From assembly GCA_023333565.1 (NCBI GenBank), contig JAJKFH010003229.1, forward strand, positions 186,001 to 250,000: a stretch of DNA of 64,000 bases, read 5' to 3'. Position numbers and translations under genes: made by a program. Position 1 is the stretch's first letter. The number at the start of each line of letters is the position of its first letter. The stretch comes from Puffinus mauretanicus. Taxonomy: Eukaryota; Chordata; Aves; Procellariiformes; Procellariidae. This document shows, one piece after another, positions 60,989-64,000 of this stretch. The notes beneath the pieces were generated by a model. The model was given only the letters and a program-made list of their open reading frames with translations, was not told the DNA's origin and made no database searches.

Positions 60989-62089
60989 CTACAACCTCCT
61001 TTCAGGTAGTTGTAGAGAGCAATAAGGTTCTCTCCTCAGCCTCCTTTTCTCCAAATTAAACAACCCCAGTTCCCTCAGCCGCTCCTCATAAGACTTGTGC
61101 TCCAGGCCCTTCACCAGCTTCCTTGCTCTTCTTTGGACATGCTCCAGAACCTCAATGTCTTTCTTGTAGTGAGGGGCCCAAAACTGAACACAGTATTCAA
61201 GGTGCGGCCTCACCAGTGCCAAGTACAGGGGGACGATTGCTTCCCTTGTCCTGCTGGCCATACTATTTCTGATACAAGCCAGGATGCTATTGGCCTTCTT
61301 GGCCACCTGGGCACACTGCTGGCTCATATTCAGCTGATTGTCTAATAATACCCCCAGGTCCTTTTCCACCAGGCAGTTTTCCAGCCAGTCTTCCCTGAGC
61401 CTGTAGCGTTGCATGGGGTTGTTGTGACCCAAGGGCAGGACCTGGCACTTAGCCTCGTTGAATCTCATACAATTGGCCTCAGCCCATGAATCCAGCCTGT
61501 CTGGATCCCTCTGTAGAGCCTTTCTACCCTCAAGCAGATCAACACTCCCGCCCAACTTGGTGTCGTCTGCAAACTTACTGAGGGAGCACTCAATCCCCTC
61601 GTCCAGATCATTGATAAAGATATTGAACAGAACTGGCCCCAATACTGAGCCCTGGGGAACACCACTTGTGACCGGCCACCAACTGGATTTAACTCCATTC
61701 ACCACAACTCTTTGGGCCTGGCCATCCAGCCAGTTTTTTACCCAGTGAAGAGTACACCTGTCCAAGCCATGAGCAGCCAGTTTCTGCAGGAGAATGCTGT
61801 GGGAAATGGTGTCAAAGGCTTTACTAAAGTCTAGGTAGACAACATCCACAGCCTTTCCCTCATCCACTAAGTGGGTCACCTTGTCATAGAAGGAGAGCAG
61901 ATTAGTCAGGCAGAACCTGCCTTTCATAAACACCTGCTGACTGGACCTGATCACCAGGTTGTCCTGTACATGCCGTGTGATGGTGCTCAAGATGATCTGC
62001 TCCATAACCTTCCTCGGCACCGAGGTCAGACTGGCAGGCCTGTAGTTCCCCGGATCCTCCTTCTGGCCCTTCTTGTAGATGGGCGTCAC
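60989..62089 (-). pseudogene. CR1 ORF2 reverse transcriptase fragment
   Basis: 366 codons. RT motifs include [57 protein letters not shown] and the active site [10 protein letters not shown]. These are followed by the thumb and C-terminal [20 protein letters not shown]. The family enzyme primes reverse transcription of its own RNA at the target. Frameshifts on both sides (near 62100 and 60985) and the missing N-terminal domains make it inactive. Confidence 0.93.
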
Positions 62090-62124
62090 ATTTGCTAACC
62101 TCCAGTCAACTGGGACCTCCCTGG

Positions 62125-62400
62125 TCAGCCAGGACTGTTGATAAATGATTGAAATGGCTTGGTGAGCACTTCCGCCAGCTCCCCCAGTACCCTTGGGTGG
62201 ATCCCATCTGGCCCCATAGTCTTGTGTGTGTCTAAGTGGTGTAGCAGGTTGCTAACCATTTCCCCTTGGATTATGGGGGCTTCATTCTGCTCCCCTGTCT
62301 CTGTCTCCAAGCTCAGCGGGCTGGGTACCCCGAGAACAATTGGTCTTACTATTAAAGACTGAGGTAAAGAAGGCATTAAGTACCTCAGCCTTTTCTTCAT
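62125..62400 (-). pseudogene. CR1 ORF2, RT N-terminal fragment
   Basis: 91-codon stretch with [20 protein letters not shown], the CR1 RT fingers motif around [10 protein letters not shown]. It is offset from the main RT frame by a frameshift. Confidence 0.85.
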
Positions 62401-63251
62401 CCTTTGTCACCATGTTTCCACCCACATCCAATAAAGGATGGAGATTCTCCTTAGCCCTCCTTTTGTTGTGAATGTATTTATAGAAACATTTTTTACTGTC
62501 TTTTACTGCAGTAGCCAGGTTAAGTTCTAGTTGGGCTTTGGCCCTTTTAATTGTCTCCCTGCATAACCTGACGACATCCTTGTAGTCCTCCTGAGTTGCC
62601 TGCCCCTTCTTCCAGAGCTCATAAACTCTCTGGTTTTTCCTGAGTTCCAGCCAAAGCTCTCTGTTCAGCTAGGTCGGTCGTCTTCGCCGCCAGCTCATCT
62701 TTCAGCACATGGGGACGGCCTGCTCCTGTGCCTTTAAGATTTCCTTCTTGAAGAATGTCCAGCCTTCCTGGACTCCTTTTCCCTTGAGGACTGCCTCCCA
62801 AGGGACTCTGTCAACCAGGCTCCTAAACAGGCCAAAGTCTGCCCTCCGGAAGTCTCTAAAGTGGCAGTTCTGCTAACCACCCTCCCTACTTCTCTGAGAA
62901 TCAAAAACTCTATCATTTCATGATCGCTATGCCCAAGACGGCCTCCAACCATGACATCCTTCTCTGTGCCTCTGACACAAGTCCTCCCCTGTTCACAAAC
63001 AACAGGTGCAGCGGGACACCTTCCCTAGTTGGCTCCCTCACCAACTGTGTCATTAGTATGCTTGTATATCCGTGTTTATCATGTATTTTGCCGTGTTGAA
63101 AGCATGTACCACCAATTGTTACCTGACTACAAACTGTGAAGCCAGACTTCAGTGAAAGTGCTCAAAACTTTCCCTTACCCTCACCCCTGGTGAGGCAGTA
63201 ACAGTACCTCCACTAGCCAAACCAATGGGTTTGCTAGATGTTTGGTCTATA

Positions 63252-63264
63252 CTAAGGGGTGGGG
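63252..63264 (+). other. Polypurine tract of the ERVL-like element
   Basis: ctaaggggtgggg lies directly before the 3' LTR start TGTGACTG at 63265. Confidence 0.75.
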
Positions 63265-63907
63265 TGTGACTGTTCATTCAACTCCTGCTTAGATTTTGGC
63301 TAACACAGCTCATGTCCTGATGTGTGCTGGGAGCTGCACCATTAGGTCAAAGCGAGAGCACCACGTAGGCAGGACAGGTGGCAAGAAAGAGCTAAAGGGC
63401 TGTTATGCAGCCATTATCAACTGCAAATTGCTGTCTCAGGCAGCCATTATCTTTTGCCTGGCAGTTTCCTCAGAATCCACTAGCTTATGGAAGTGGTATA
63501 GACCAAACCTCCAAGCCGGAGGGTATATAACATCAGCTTACCCCTTTTGAAGCAGATCCAACAGCAGCTGCACTGCTGAGGCTTTTGTGCTTCCCGGTGT
63601 GATACAGGGGATGCCCGCACCGTGATGGAGGAGGAAGGATGAGCACTCCCACTGTTGGTTAGGTAACTAATTCTTTTCTTTTGCTCATAGGTGCAAGATA
63701 TTAAGACTTACGGGTTATAAGTCATGAAACCTTATGACTTGAATGGTGAATAAGTGAATTCACGGGATAGACTAGTCTAGTTAAAAGGGACTTGAGCCCC
63801 TGTTTGTCGTGTTTACTTGTCGTATTTATCAATGAGCTCATGAAATAAAGTTTAAATCACAGAGTATGTTGTCCCATAAATTTGAGAGATCCAAACGGAG
63901 CATGACA
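63265..63907 (+). repeat. 3' LTR of the ERVL-like element
   Basis: 643 bp, TGTGACTGTTC...GGAGCATGACA. TATA box in gggtatataaca (about 63522), AATAAA in gaaataaagttt (about 63844). Its U3 contains gcagccattatc twice (63397 and 63440 regions). Confidence 0.88.
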
Positions 63908-64000
63908 GGGTGGTGGGGAGTGGGAGAGAGAGGCCAGAGAACAAAAGAGAGGAAGACTCCAGGATGGAAAATTGCCCTTGATGCGGTGTCCTGATCCAAT
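63908..64000. other. Unassigned window end
   Basis: G-rich 93-base flank after the 3' LTR. No feature recognised, and no target duplication partner is available because the 5' LTR start is unclear. Confidence 0.5.

Larger units (their letters stand above)
60689..63046 (-). mobile_element. CR1 LINE, 5'-truncated, antisense inside the ERVL-like element
   Basis: 2.36 kb. Its 3' end is at the left, where the + strand reads atagaatcatagaatcattt, the complement of the CR1 tail. It contains most of the RT, the end of the endonuclease region (GHSDHEMIEFLI) and the 3' UTR. The frames 62400-62125, 62089-60989 and 60984-60769 are offset from one another, so at least two frameshifts break ORF2. It interrupts the env-like membrane segment; the host sequence resumes at about 63047 (attagtatgcttgtatatcc). 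Confidence 0.92.
55537..63907 (+). mobile_element. ERVL-like endogenous retrovirus with env-like remnants, interrupted
   Basis: A plus-strand element. It comprises a 5' LTR (visible from 55537 to 55993), a tRNA-Leu-type primer site (56000-56017), a short gag remnant (56131-56592), RNase H and integrase remnants (56850-58170), env-like remnants (58730-60690), a polypurine tract (63252-63264) and a 3' LTR (63265-63907). RT and protease are absent. A probable foreign LTR (about 58425-58730) and an antisense CR1 (60689-63046) are inserted. Every frame is broken. The tRNA-Leu primer and integrase style suggest class III (ERVL). The env-like part is unusual for that class. Confidence 0.8.

Overview
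This is a 64 kb piece of a bird nuclear genome. It carries the last four coding exons of MID1 (TRIM18) on the + strand. The repeats are avian: CR1 LINEs with the ATTCTATGATT-type 3' end, and LTR elements ending in AAACCACGACA. I cannot name the species. The pattern fits a neognath bird and does not identify chicken.

Layout. 1-640 is a degenerate repeat block, probably LTR-derived. 640-22526 is the 3' half of MID1: coding exons at 7692-7835, 17741-17902, 20395-20602 and 22178-22526, joined by AT-rich introns. The second intron holds a sense-oriented solo LTR (14019-15231) that was itself broken by a CR1. 22527 to about 25441 is the likely MID1 3' UTR, and 25.5-36.4 kb is AT-rich intergenic DNA in which I see no gene. 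36768-44047 is a minus-strand class I endogenous retrovirus with two LTRs, a tRNA-Arg-type primer site, a large gag/protease deletion, and broken pol and env.

44.3-53.6 kb is a GC-rich block unlike everything to its left. It holds at least three minisatellites, two CpG islands and no recognisable protein-coding gene. 53.6-55.1 kb is a long 36-47 bp minisatellite. 55.5-63.9 kb is a plus-strand ERVL-like element with a tRNA-Leu-type primer site. It has remnants of gag, RNase H, integrase and an env-like region, and is interrupted by a probable solo LTR and a 2.36 kb antisense CR1.

How the parts relate. The MID1 exons form one intact reading frame encoding the FN3 domain and the PRY-SPRY (B30.2) domain of a microtubule-associated E3 ubiquitin ligase. 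All retroelement reading frames are broken or truncated, so none looks functional. The most interesting points are these: the class I provirus sits on a sharp base-composition boundary without a matching target-site duplication, which suggests a rearrangement or an assembly join; the ERVL-like element carries env-like sequence; the class I provirus pairs gammaretrovirus-like pol with an unusual transmembrane cysteine motif; a promoter-bearing LTR lies in sense inside MID1; and an unassigned CpG island is followed by a good splice donor.
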